From contig NZ_CP075715.1 of the NCBI RefSeq assembly GCF_024584805.1, forward strand, positions 5,076,526-5,140,525: 64,000 bases of DNA, written 5' to 3'. Shown here piece after piece: positions 25,213 to 33,396 of this stretch. The DNA is from Streptomyces sp. FIT100. GTDB lineage: Bacteria > Actinomycetota > Actinomycetes > Streptomycetales > Streptomycetaceae. The notes under the pieces were generated by a model, which saw only the letters and a program-made list of their open reading frames with translations, was not told the origin of the DNA and ran no database searches. Positions within the stretch are counted from its first letter, which is position 1. Each line of letters begins with the position of its first letter. The position numbers and the translations under genes are program-made.

Positions 25213-26085
25213 TCAACCGCCGCAGCCGCCCCCGCAACCCCCGCATCCACCCGAGTTGCTGCCGCCGCTGGGGTCGATACGGCGCCGGACCTTGGCGTCC
25301 GAGATGGCCTTCGTACCGCGCAGGGCGACACCGAGGCCGTTCGCCTCCGTGCCGAGGTGCAGCGCGGTGGCGTCATCACCGGCTCCCCGGTCGAGGGCCG
25401 CCCAATGGGAGCCGTTGCGGGTCTCGTACTCCGCCCGCAGCCACTTCAGTGCCGACCGCCCCGCCGGAGTGAGCCGCCCGAGGCGGCCGAAGGCGTGCTG
25501 CGCGGCGAAGCCGGCGGCGGCGAGGAGGGCGAGCGGGAGGTACGGGGCGTACGGGTCGGGGGCTGCGGTGATCGCGACGAGCAGGGCGGCGACGCAGAGG
25601 AGGCCGTGTCCCAGGGACAGCCGTTTCCAGCGCCGGGTGGTCTCCTCGTCCCACAGGAACGAGTCCGCCACCAGTCGCGACGTCAGCCGCTCCACCGCCG
25701 CGGACGCCACCAGCGCCTCATGGGCCTTCGCGGTGGAGAAGGTGGCGCCGAGACCTTCGCGCAGCAGGGCCCGTTCGGCGTCCGTCCGGTCCGGGCCGCC
25801 GTCCCGAGGGGGCTGCACCGTGTGGCCGCGCCTCGTGGACACGATCCGGCCCGCGGCGTGCAGCCGGAAGAGCACGGTGTGGGTGAGGCGTTGCGTCCCG
25901 CCCGCGAGGAGCGCGACGGCGAGCGGATCGCCGGGCGGCGGCACGGCCGACCGGTTCGCGTGCTCCGCTTCGGCCCGGCGCCGGAGCCTGATCAGCACGG
26001 CCAGCGAGGCGCCGAGCGACAGCGCCGCCACCGCCGTGCCCATGCCCATGCCCATGCCCATGTCCATGTCCATGATGATCGCCAT
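25213..26085 (-). CDS. TIGR04222-like membrane protein with Gly/Cys-rich tail
   Basis: 290-residue protein. Residues 2-17 alternate Met with Asp or Gly, encoded by hexamer repeats, and run into a membrane helix (~17-34). A soluble region follows (LTHTVLFRLHAAGRIV, RALLREGL, KAHEALVASAAVERLTSRLV), then two more helices (~150-190) and an Arg-rich segment (LGRLTPAGRSALKWLRAEYE). The C-terminus is SGGCGGCGGGCGG. This plan fits the TIGR04222 domain, often encoded with DUF692 (MNIO) enzymes; no such enzyme is present here. ATG 26085 has GGGGGAG 7 nt upstream. Function unknown. Confidence 0.72.
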   Translation of the reverse strand: MAIIMDMDMGMGMGMGTAVAALSLGASLAVLIRLRRRAEAEHANRSAVPPPGDPLAVALLAGGTQRLTHTVLFRLHAAGRIVSTRRGHTVQPPRDGGPDRTDAERALLREGLGATFSTAKAHEALVASAAVERLTSRLVADSFLWDEETTRRWKRLSLGHGLLCVAALLVAITAAPDPYAPYLPLALLAAAGFAAQHAFGRLGRLTPAGRSALKWLRAEYETRNGSHWAALDRGAGDDATALHLGTEANGLGVALRGTKAISDAKVRRRIDPSGGSNSGGCGGCGGGCGG

Positions 26086-26099
26086 GTGGCACTCCCCCG

Positions 26100-26128
26100 T
26101 CGTGGCACACGAGTGTGTTGTGCCACGA
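26100..26128 (-). terminator. Hairpin after the M14 carboxypeptidase gene
   Basis: TCGTGGCACA (26100-26109) and TGTGCCACGA (26119-26128) form a perfect 10-bp stem 30 nt past the carboxypeptidase stop and just before the TIGR04222-like gene. It separates the two transcripts. Confidence 0.65.
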
Positions 26129-26156
26129 CGGGAGAGGTCTCAACCGTGCCCGCCGG

Positions 26157-27503
26157 TCACGAGCAGTACTGCTGCTCCTTGCCGATCGACCGGTACATGC
26201 AGTCCGCGTTCTCCAGCAGTTGGAGCACCGCGTCCCGGTTGCGGCTCGTCTCGCGCTCGATCACCTCGTCGGGCGGGTAGAAACCGCCGCCGCCGAAGCC
26301 CGCCGGGTACATCTCGAAGGTGTAGGCGAAGATCTTCTGGTTGCCCCACAGCCAGTCGTCGATCGACCCGTCCGTGATGTAGAGGTCGCTGGCCTGCTCC
26401 GGCGTGTAGCCGTTGCTCGCGGCCATCTTCCCGCCCACGGACGCGAAGGCGTCGCGGTCGTCCTGGGTCATCCCGGGGGCGGTGTCGGCCGTCGTGTAGC
26501 CGTACGGCCACAGGACCAGCTCGCTGTAGGTGTGGAAGTCGATGCCGGCCGTGATCTGCTGCTCGCCGCCGACGACACGGGAGCGCACGAAGTCGGCGAC
26601 GACCCTCACCTCGGGCGCGGACTCCGCGGCCGGACCGCGGTAGGTCTCGGAACTCGTGGAGCCCGAAGAGCCGCCGCAGCAGCCCCACTTGAAGTTCCAG
26701 TTGCGGTTCAGGTCGGTACCGACGTAGGAGGAACCGGAGTTGGGCTGGCGGTTCTTGCGCCAGCTGCGGTAAGAGCCGGTGGCGATGTCGTACTCGCCGC
26801 CGTCCGGGTTGAGGTCCGGCACGATCCAGATCTCGCGGCCGTCGACGGCGTTCGTGACGCGGGAGTCGGTGCCGTAGTCGTCGCCGAGCTCGCGCAGCAG
26901 ATAGAGCGCCATCTCGACGGTGAGGTGCTCGCGGGCGTGCTGGTGGTGGGTGAAGAGGACCTCGGGCTCGTTCTCGTCGGTGGCGACGTTGTCGCTGATC
27001 TTGATGGCAACGATGTCCCGGCCCTGGTAGGACTTGCCGATCACGCGCTTGCTCATGATCGCCGGGTGGGCCGCGATGCGCTGGTCGATCTCCGCGTTCA
27101 TCTCCGCGTAGTTGTGGTAGCGGGAGTCGGCGGACGGGAAGTCGAACGGTTTCACTGCGGCGCCGGCCGCCGTGCGCGAGGGCGGTGCGGGCAGTGCTTC
27201 GAGCACATGGCCGAGGGCGCGGAGCCGCTTCGCCTGGGCCGTGTCGGCGCTGACGACGATCGCGTGGGCGTCGGCCTCGTCGATCGAGACGCCCGCCGCG
27301 GCGATGGCGGTGCGCTCGGCGACGGTGGACGGGCCGTGGATCTCGTACTGCCGGATCGTCTCTTCGGCGGGCGCCGGCGCGGCCTTTGCCGGTGCGGGTG
27401 AGGCGGTCGCCGTGAACGGGACGGCCACGGCGAGGGCGAGCAGGGCCGCCAGGGTGACGGGCCTCCTGCCGTTCCTGCCGCTGCCGCGTATGCGAAGTCG
27501 CAT
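26157..27503 (-). CDS. Secreted M14 zinc carboxypeptidase
   Basis: 448-residue exported metallopeptidase of the carboxypeptidase T / streptomycete type. A signal peptide (RRPVTLAALLALAVAVPFTATASPAPAKA) is followed by a propeptide (~40-115) and the catalytic domain. Zinc ligands appear in THHQHAREH (HxxE) and in GIDFHTYSELVLWPYG; the catalytic glutamate is in AYTFEMYPAG, and substrate-binding residues in NPDGGEYD and GTDLNRNW. A CC pair (WGCCGG) and the final CMYRSIGKEQQYCS suggest disulfides. ATG 27503 follows AGGAGAC at 6 nt. It is a single-gene unit, divergent from the Nramp-like gene. Confidence 0.94.
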   Translation of the reverse strand: MRLRIRGSGRNGRRPVTLAALLALAVAVPFTATASPAPAKAAPAPAEETIRQYEIHGPSTVAERTAIAAAGVSIDEADAHAIVVSADTAQAKRLRALGHVLEALPAPPSRTAAGAAVKPFDFPSADSRYHNYAEMNAEIDQRIAAHPAIMSKRVIGKSYQGRDIVAIKISDNVATDENEPEVLFTHHQHAREHLTVEMALYLLRELGDDYGTDSRVTNAVDGREIWIVPDLNPDGGEYDIATGSYRSWRKNRQPNSGSSYVGTDLNRNWNFKWGCCGGSSGSTSSETYRGPAAESAPEVRVVADFVRSRVVGGEQQITAGIDFHTYSELVLWPYGYTTADTAPGMTQDDRDAFASVGGKMAASNGYTPEQASDLYITDGSIDDWLWGNQKIFAYTFEMYPAGFGGGGFYPPDEVIERETSRNRDAVLQLLENADCMYRSIGKEQQYCS

Positions 27504-27664
27504 GCTGTCTCCTGGGTAGGGAGTGTGGGGGTGGCTGAATGCGACGTGCGGGTGTTGAGGGTGTGACGGGCACATGGTCGGGGTATGGCATGCCCCGGTC
27601 AAGGGCGACCTTCGGCCATACGTACGACAACTGCTCGACGGCGAGCGGAAAGGCGGCCGCAACC

Positions 27665-28939
27665 ATGACGGACACCACCGAGGAAGAAGCAGGCACGCCG
27701 GTCTCCCGGCCCCGCAAGTCGAGCTGGCGCTACATCGGCCCGGGCATCGTCGTCGCCGCGACCGGCGTCGGCGCCGGCGACCTCGTCGCGACCCTGATCG
27801 CGGGCAGCAAGTTCGGCTACACCCTGCTCTGGGCCGCGGTCATCGGCTGCCTCGTCAAGATCTCCCTCGCCGAGGCCGCCGGCCGCTGGCACCTCGCCAC
27901 CGGCCGCACCCTCTTCGACGGCTGGCGCAGCCTAGGCTCCTGGACCACGGTCTACTTCGCCGTGTACGTCACCGTCTGGGGCTTCGTCTACGGCGCCGCG
28001 GCGATGTCGTCCAGCGCACTGCCGCTCGCCGCGCTCTTCCCCGACTCGATGGACCTGAAGTGGTGGGGCGTGCTGTGCGGCCTCGTCGGCCTGGTCTTCG
28101 TCTGGTTCAACCGCTACGCCGTCTTCGAGAAGGTCATGACGGTGCTTGTCGGCGTGATGTTCGTGGTCACCGTCTATCTCGCCGTCCGCGTCACCCCGAA
28201 CCTCGGCGACGCCCTCGCCGGCCTGGTGCCCGTCCTGCCGGACGACTCCCTCATCTACACCCTGGGCCTGATCGGCGGCGTCGGCGGCACCATCACGCTG
28301 GCCGCGTACGGGTACTGGGTCAATGCCAAGGGCTGGCACAACACCAGCTGGATGAAGGTCATGCGGCTCGACAACCGCGTCGCCTACATCACCACCGGCA
28401 TCTTCGTCGTCGCGATGCTCTTCGTCGGCGCGGAGCTGCTGCACTCCGCCGGGATCGCGCTCGCCAAGGGCGACAAGGGCCTCCTCGACCTCGCCGACAT
28501 CCTCGCCGACCGCTACGGCACGGCGACGGCCAAGCTCTTCCTCGTCGGCTTCTTCGCCACGTCCTTCACCTCGCTGATCGGCGTCTGGCACGGCGTGAGC
28601 CTGATGTTCGCGGACTTCGTCTCCCACTACCGCCCGTCCATCGCCCCCGCGGGCACACCCCGCGACAAGACGCCGGCCTTCCGGGCCTATCTGCTGTGGC
28701 TGACCTTCCCGCCGATCGCGCTGCTCTTCCTGGACCAGCCGTTCGGGCTCGTGATCGTGTACGGAGTCATCGGCGCCTTCTTCATGCCGTTCCTCGCGCT
28801 GACCCTGGTCTGGCTGCTCAACTCGTCCCGCACACCGCGCGAATGGCGCAACGGCATGCTGAGCAACGTGATGCTGGCGGCGGCGGGGCTGCTGTTCGTG
28901 GTCCTGTGCGTGCAGCAGGTGCGGGAGCTGCCCTGGTAG
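27665..28939 (+). CDS. Nramp-family-like divalent metal transporter lacking the canonical motif
   Basis: 424-residue membrane protein with 11 predicted helices in the Nramp fold. In helix 1, where metal transporters have Asp-Pro-Gly-Asn, this protein has GPGIVVAATGVGAGDLVATL, so the metal-binding Asp-Pro-Gly-Asn is replaced by Gly-Ala-Gly-Asp. In helix 6 the Met-Pro-His is replaced by GGTITLAAYGYWV. It therefore belongs to a divergent branch whose substrate may not be a transition metal. ATG 27665 has a weak ribosome binding site (GGAAAGG 13 nt upstream); alternative upstream starts lack one too. Confidence 0.82.
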   Translation: MTDTTEEEAGTPVSRPRKSSWRYIGPGIVVAATGVGAGDLVATLIAGSKFGYTLLWAAVIGCLVKISLAEAAGRWHLATGRTLFDGWRSLGSWTTVYFAVYVTVWGFVYGAAAMSSSALPLAALFPDSMDLKWWGVLCGLVGLVFVWFNRYAVFEKVMTVLVGVMFVVTVYLAVRVTPNLGDALAGLVPVLPDDSLIYTLGLIGGVGGTITLAAYGYWVNAKGWHNTSWMKVMRLDNRVAYITTGIFVVAMLFVGAELLHSAGIALAKGDKGLLDLADILADRYGTATAKLFLVGFFATSFTSLIGVWHGVSLMFADFVSHYRPSIAPAGTPRDKTPAFRAYLLWLTFPPIALLFLDQPFGLVIVYGVIGAFFMPFLALTLVWLLNSSRTPREWRNGMLSNVMLAAAGLLFVVLCVQQVRELPW

Positions 28940-28997
28940 GGCCGGGGGCCCGGGGGCCCGGGGGCCCGGGGCGGCGGCTCCAGTCATACTTGCCCGC

Positions 28998-29429
28998 ATG
29001 ACCTACGGCGGCCACCCGGACCAGCACCAGCACCCCCAGGCGCCACCGGGCTTCGGTCCCCCGATCCCCGTACCGCCGTCGTACGGCGCGCCGCCGCCGC
29101 AACAGGCGCCGATCGGACCGGAGTTCATCGCGCACGACCGCCACAACTCCGTCATCGTCGATGCGACGGGTGTGGCCCTGGAGATCCAGGGCCACACCCT
29201 GGAGTTCCCGTGGCCGGCGATCTCCACCGTGCACTTCGCCCCGGGACCGTTCGGCACGGTCCTCATGGTGGCCGTCGCCCATCCCGGCGGCATGCTCTAC
29301 GAGTGCCGGATCACCGCCCGCAAGCAGGCTGTCCTCCAGCAGTGGCTCGCCGAGCTCGGGCCCGTACTCCACCACTACCTGCAAGCCCTGCACCACCCGG
29401 CGAACCCGAACCGCCCACCGGCCCGGTAG
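28998..29429 (+). CDS. Conserved hypothetical protein with proline-rich head
   Basis: 143-residue cytosolic protein. The first 40 residues are Pro/Gln/His/Gly-rich and look disordered; residues ~45-130 form a compact domain with strands such as NSVIVDATGVALEIQGHTLEF and FPWPAISTVHF and a closing helix (KQAVLQQWLAELGPVLHHYL). The domain looks PH-like, but I cannot assign it. The start is leaderless: CATACT lies 7 nt before ATG 28998. The stop codon sits inside a 13-bp hairpin shared with the convergent chitinase gene. Confidence 0.75.
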   Translation: MTYGGHPDQHQHPQAPPGFGPPIPVPPSYGAPPPQQAPIGPEFIAHDRHNSVIVDATGVALEIQGHTLEFPWPAISTVHFAPGPFGTVLMVAVAHPGGMLYECRITARKQAVLQQWLAELGPVLHHYLQALHHPANPNRPPAR

Positions 29430-29441
29430 GCCGGTGGGCGG
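29411..29441. terminator. Bidirectional hairpin terminator
   Basis: CCGCCCACCGGCC (29411-29423) and GGCCGGTGGGCGG (29429-29441) form a perfect 13-bp stem with loop CGGTA. The stem covers the last codons and stop of the upstream gene and faces the end of the chitinase gene. Confidence 0.8.
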
Positions 29442-29462
29442 TCGACGAGGGACCCGCTGCCG

Positions 29463-31175
29463 CTACGGCAGGTTGTGGACGTGCGGTCCCACCGCGTTGG
29501 ACCAGGCGTTCCCGGCCGCCGCGTCCCAGTTGGTGGACCAGGTCATCGCCCCGCGCAGGGTCGGGTACGTACGCGAGGGCCTGAAGGAGCCGCAGTTCGT
29601 GCCCCGGGTGAGGCAGTCGAGCGCGTTCTTCACGATCTGCGGGTCGACGTAGCCACTGCCCGCGCCCGACGGGGACGCCGGGACGCCGAGGCCCACCTGG
29701 GACGGGTCGAGTCCGCCCTCCAGCTGGATGCAGGCGAGGGCGGTGAGGAAGTTCACCGAACCCTGCGAGTAGACCTGGCCGTCGCAGCCCAGCATCGAAC
29801 CGCTGTTGTAGTACTGCATGTTGACCACCGTGAGGATGTCCTTCACGGCGAGCGCGGTCTTGAAGTACTCGGTGCCGGTGTTCTGCATGTCGAGGGTCTG
29901 CGGGGCCATCGTCAGGACCATCGAGGAACCCGCCTTCTGCGAGAGCTGCCGCAGCGCCTTCGTCAGATAGGTGGAGTTGATCCCGTGCTCCAGGTCGATG
30001 TCGACGCCGCTGAAGCCGTAGCTCTGCATCAGGGCGTAGGCGCTGTTCGCGAAGGCCGTCGCGGAGGCGTCGCTGTTGATGGTGACGTTGCCGCGCTCAC
30101 CGCCGATGGACAGGATCACGGACTTGCCGGCGCTCTTCTTCGCCGCGATGTCGCTCTTGAACTCGTCGACCGAGCCGTAGCCGACCGCCGGGTCCAGGTT
30201 GAAGGTGATCTCACCCGGTGTCGCCGTCGAGTCGGCGAACGACACCGCGATGATGTCGTACTGCGACTGGACGTCCCGCAGCTTCTGCACGGTCGCGCCG
30301 TTGTTGAAGTTCTGCCAGTAGCCGGTCAGGGCGTGCTTCGGCACCAGCGGGTTCGGGTTGCCGCCGCCGGACGACGTCGTACCGGTCACGGCGGCCGACT
30401 TCGCCGACTCACCGGCCGCGTTGGTCGCGCTCACCTGGAACTGGTACGAGGTCGACGCGGCCAGCCCCGTCACGGTCGCCGAGGTCCCGGTCACCGACTG
30501 CACCTGGGTGCCGTTGCGGTACACCCTGTACCCCGTGGCGCCGGAGGAGCCGCTCCAGCTCAGCGCGACCGACGACGAGGTCACCGCCCCGACGGCCAGC
30601 CCGCCGGGCGTGGGCGGCACCACGGGATCGGGGTCGCCGCCACCGCCGCCGTCCGGCCCGAAGACCGAGATGTCGTCGGCGTGGTAGGCGGCCTGCCCGT
30701 ACCACCCGTGCGTGTACACGGTCACCGACGTCGTGGCGGCCCCGGTGGTGAAGCCGGTGGTCAGCTGCGTCCACCCGGTGCCCCCGGGTGTCCAGGTCGA
30801 CACGTCGCTCGTACCGGTGCCGCTCGCCCCGAGATACACGTACGAGCCCTGCACCCAGGCGCTCAGCTGGTACGTCGAGTTGGGCTTCACAGCCACGGTC
30901 TGCGAGCACTTCGCGTTGTCCTGCCCCGAGGGCGTCCCCTTGAGCGCGGCACCCCCGCCGTGCACGGGCGACGACACGGTCACCCCGCTCCCGCCCGTGC
31001 ACGTCCAGTTGGCCAGCCCGGACTCGAACCCTGCGTTCTTGGCGTTGTTCACATCGGCGGCAAGGGCCGTCCCGGCCCCGCCGACCAGCCCGAGCCCGGC
31101 ACCCATGGCCAGCGCCAGGACTCCGCCGAGCCACCTTCTCCGTCTGCGTGTGCCTGTGCGTGTCGTGCGGTCCAC
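29463..31175 (-). CDS. Secreted GH18 chitinase with carbohydrate-binding and fibronectin III domains
   Basis: 570-residue exported endochitinase. Order: twin-arginine-like basic signal peptide (~1-40), CBM-like beta-sandwich (~41-175, NAGFESGLANWTC..), Gly/Pro linker, fibronectin type III domain (~190-275), second linker, then the GH18 barrel (~285-570). The GH18 catalytic motif is GFSGVDIDLEHG with the acid glutamate, preceded by SVILSIGGERG and followed by TMAPQT, VNMQYYN and the terminal GAMTWSTNWD. GTG 31175 has GGAGG 7 nt upstream. A DasR-type site lies 128 nt upstream, so GlcNAc-responsive control is expected. Confidence 0.95.
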   Translation of the reverse strand: MDRTTRTGTRRRRRWLGGVLALAMGAGLGLVGGAGTALAADVNNAKNAGFESGLANWTCTGGSGVTVSSPVHGGGAALKGTPSGQDNAKCSQTVAVKPNSTYQLSAWVQGSYVYLGASGTGTSDVSTWTPGGTGWTQLTTGFTTGAATTSVTVYTHGWYGQAAYHADDISVFGPDGGGGGDPDPVVPPTPGGLAVGAVTSSSVALSWSGSSGATGYRVYRNGTQVQSVTGTSATVTGLAASTSYQFQVSATNAAGESAKSAAVTGTTSSGGGNPNPLVPKHALTGYWQNFNNGATVQKLRDVQSQYDIIAVSFADSTATPGEITFNLDPAVGYGSVDEFKSDIAAKKSAGKSVILSIGGERGNVTINSDASATAFANSAYALMQSYGFSGVDIDLEHGINSTYLTKALRQLSQKAGSSMVLTMAPQTLDMQNTGTEYFKTALAVKDILTVVNMQYYNSGSMLGCDGQVYSQGSVNFLTALACIQLEGGLDPSQVGLGVPASPSGAGSGYVDPQIVKNALDCLTRGTNCGSFRPSRTYPTLRGAMTWSTNWDAAAGNAWSNAVGPHVHNLP

Positions 31176-31217
31176 TTGCTGCCTCCGGTGGGGAGTCGGG
31201 GAGGAGGGCGTACATCA

Positions 31218-31265
31218 GGAGGTGCTTCGGGAGGTGCTTCGGGAGGTGCTTCACGAGGTACTGCG
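31218..31265. repeat. 12-bp tandem repeat in the chitinase leader
   Basis: Four head-to-tail copies: GGAGGTGCTTCG twice, GGAGGTGCTTCA and CGAGGTACTGCG. They lie between the DasR-type site and the chitinase start. Each copy reads as an AGCACCTCC-like unit on the chitinase strand, so they are not extra ribosome binding sites for it. Confidence 0.75.
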
Positions 31266-31302
31266 GGACGTACGGAACGGTGGCCACCGCTGGGCGTCCA
31301 AG

Positions 31303-31316
31303 TTGGTCCAGACCAA
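31303..31316. promoter_or_regulatory. DasR-responsive element (dre) upstream of the chitinase
   Basis: TTGGTCCAGACCAA has 6-bp palindromic arms and matches the DasR consensus (TGGTCTAGACCA core) at all but one core base. DasR represses chitin genes and is released by glucosamine phosphates. The remaining 470-nt gap (31176-31645) otherwise holds the tandem repeat and, near 31470-31645, the unmapped promoter of the Tad operon; no gene is seen there. Confidence 0.75.
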
Positions 31317-31645
31317 TCGGGATGTCAAGACCTCTGGCAGAGGTGGGGGGTGGGTCGTATACGAGAGAGCCCGGACCGGGCGCCGCCGGATCGCGGGAGG
31401 TCCTGGCCAACCGGAATGCCCGGCGGGCCACGGCAGAGGCTGCCCGCTAATTCATCGAAGTAATACAGGAGTTAACTACCGGAGGACTTCGTCCGGCTTT
31501 GACTGTGTGCAAGTCGTGAGCGTTGCCGGACAGCGATCAGAAAGGTGTTCTCTGCAACGTAGGACGTGGATAAAGTGCAGAGGCAGGAGCACGAGCAGAG
31601 ATCACTGCAGCGGCCGGGCGACCGGCGGCTGGAGCCGAACGGGGA

Positions 31646-32548
31646 ATGAGCGTGCCGACCGCCATTGCTGTCACCAGCGCTGACCTGGTGCTGCCGCCAA
31701 CGGATCAGCAGACGCCCACAGCGGCGCTGTTGCAGCCGCCGGACGTGCAGCCACTGGACGCCGCACTCGCCGACATGCAGGTCCTGCTGGAGCAGCACGG
31801 CTACGTCGTGGCGCTCTACCCCGCCTCGCTCCCCGCCGCCCACGAACGCAGACTGCACACCGTCCGCTCGGTCCTGGAGAGCGACCGCATCGCGCTGATG
31901 AAGCTCGATCTGCCGCCGCTCGGCATCGCCGTGCTCGTCCGGCAGTTGCGCCAGCTGTCCATCTGCGACTTCAGCGCCGGAGTCGTGGCGTCGGCCGCAC
32001 GGCTGCTCTCGCACTACGTCTACGCGGGGGCTCTGCTGAACTCGGTCGCCCGGCTCGACCGGGTGCCCGTCAGCCTCAAGTCGCACGCCAAGTCATGGGT
32101 TCCCGGCTCCCAGTTCGGCGTGCTCGCCAATCCCTCCCCGCAGCTGATCAAGATCGGTGGCGGCGACGGTCTGCTCGCGGGCCCCGAGTTCGGCACGCAC
32201 CTGCTCGTCGCGCAAGGGCAGATCCAGAGTGACTGGGTGACCACGACCCTCGCCCCTGCCTGGCGTGCGCAGGCAGTACACGAGACAGCCCTCCCCGCCG
32301 ATTCGGCGCGGTGGTGGGGGACCGCGAAGATGATCGAATTTGCCGCCTATCTCCCGGACATCTCCATCGTCTATCAGCTGGTCGCGTCCGTGCGGCGGGA
32401 AATGTGCTCCTGGTGCGGAATGGAACTCATCGGTGATCGCTGCGGGTTCTGTTCGGCACCTCTCGCGCCCCCCGGCCCACATGGCGAGAACCAAACGCAC
32501 GCGCCAGGTGTCCTGAACCACGGAACACCTATGCACCACGGGTCGTAG
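31646..32548 (+). CDS. Leading gene of the Tad operon; unknown protein with C-terminal zinc ribbon
   Basis: 300-residue protein without signal peptide or membrane segment. The first ~250 residues show no family I recognise; they are helical and alanine/leucine-rich, with a middle segment containing KSWVPGSQFGVLANPSPQLI. Near the C-terminus CSWCGMELIGDRCGFC gives two CxxC knuckles, a probable zinc ribbon, followed by a His/Pro-rich tail. It precedes cpaB by 121 nt on the same strand, so it likely belongs to the pilus operon. ATG 31646 is the best start but has only a weak GGGGA site. Confidence 0.7.
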   Translation: MSVPTAIAVTSADLVLPPTDQQTPTAALLQPPDVQPLDAALADMQVLLEQHGYVVALYPASLPAAHERRLHTVRSVLESDRIALMKLDLPPLGIAVLVRQLRQLSICDFSAGVVASAARLLSHYVYAGALLNSVARLDRVPVSLKSHAKSWVPGSQFGVLANPSPQLIKIGGGDGLLAGPEFGTHLLVAQGQIQSDWVTTTLAPAWRAQAVHETALPADSARWWGTAKMIEFAAYLPDISIVYQLVASVRREMCSWCGMELIGDRCGFCSAPLAPPGPHGENQTHAPGVLNHGTPMHHGS

Positions 32549-32669
32549 CCCATGCGGCGTTCGGGCCGGTGGCGGGATGACCCGGCTCCGGCCCGGGCCC
32601 GCACCGCACCGCTTCGCACCGCACTGTCCGCTCCCACCGTCCCCGTCTCCCCACGAGGTTGTCCCACCC

Positions 32670-33389
32670 ATGAATTCACGGCAGCGCCGCGGCGTCATTC
32701 TTCTCCTCCTGTCCGTCCTCTGCGCCTTCGGCGCGTTCGTCGGCGTGCTCTCGGTGATCAGTGATGTGAATTCGAAGGTCGGGCCCGAGGTCGACGCCTA
32801 CCGTGTCAAGGCGGACGTGGCCCCCTACACAGCGCTCCAGGCAGGCCAGTTCGAGAAGGTCAAGATGCCGAAGCGCTGGCTCTCGCAGAACGCGGTGACC
32901 GACATATCCACGGTCGACGGCAAGATCGCCGTGACACAGCTGCGCAAGGGCTCGCTGCTCCAGGACGACATGATCGTCAAACGGCCCGAACTGGAGGCCG
33001 GCGAGCAGGAGATCGCCATCATGATCGACGCGGCCACCGGTGTCGCGGGCAAGATCACCCCGGGTGACACGGTCAACATCTTCGCCACCTTCGACGACGA
33101 GGGGAAGGACGGGGGCGAGGTCGCCGAGTCCCGCATCATCGTCGCCAACGCCAAGGTCATCGACGTCGGCAGGCTGACCGCGCTGGAACCCAAGGGGGAC
33201 GACCGGGACCGCGCGGCCACCGAGGCCGTGCCGATCACCTTCGCGCTGAACACCACGGACGCCCAGCGCGTCGCCTACGCCGAGTCCTTCGCCGTGCACG
33301 TACGCCTCGCACTGCTCGCCAAGGGGAGCCCCACCACCCTTCGGCCGGGTGACGGCCAATACACCCTCGACGAGGACAGGAACAAGTGA
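32670..33389 (+). CDS. cpaB: Flp pilus assembly protein CpaB/RcpC (SAF domain)
   Basis: 239-residue protein with one N-terminal membrane helix (residues ~7-30) and an extracytoplasmic SAF domain, where CpaB/RcpC proteins bind cell-wall glycan to position the pilus. Visible are VKADVAPYTALQAGQFEKVKMP, LRKGSLLQDDMI and AIMIDAATGVAGKITPGDTVNIFATF, the last typical of the RcpC domain. ATG 32670 begins the basic membrane-anchor segment (MNSRQRRG), and GAGG lies 12 nt upstream. It is the first recognisable pilus gene, 7 nt before cpaE. Confidence 0.88.
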   Translation: MNSRQRRGVILLLLSVLCAFGAFVGVLSVISDVNSKVGPEVDAYRVKADVAPYTALQAGQFEKVKMPKRWLSQNAVTDISTVDGKIAVTQLRKGSLLQDDMIVKRPELEAGEQEIAIMIDAATGVAGKITPGDTVNIFATFDDEGKDGGEVAESRIIVANAKVIDVGRLTALEPKGDDRDRAATEAVPITFALNTTDAQRVAYAESFAVHVRLALLAKGSPTTLRPGDGQYTLDEDRNK

Positions 33390-33396
33390 GGGCCGA

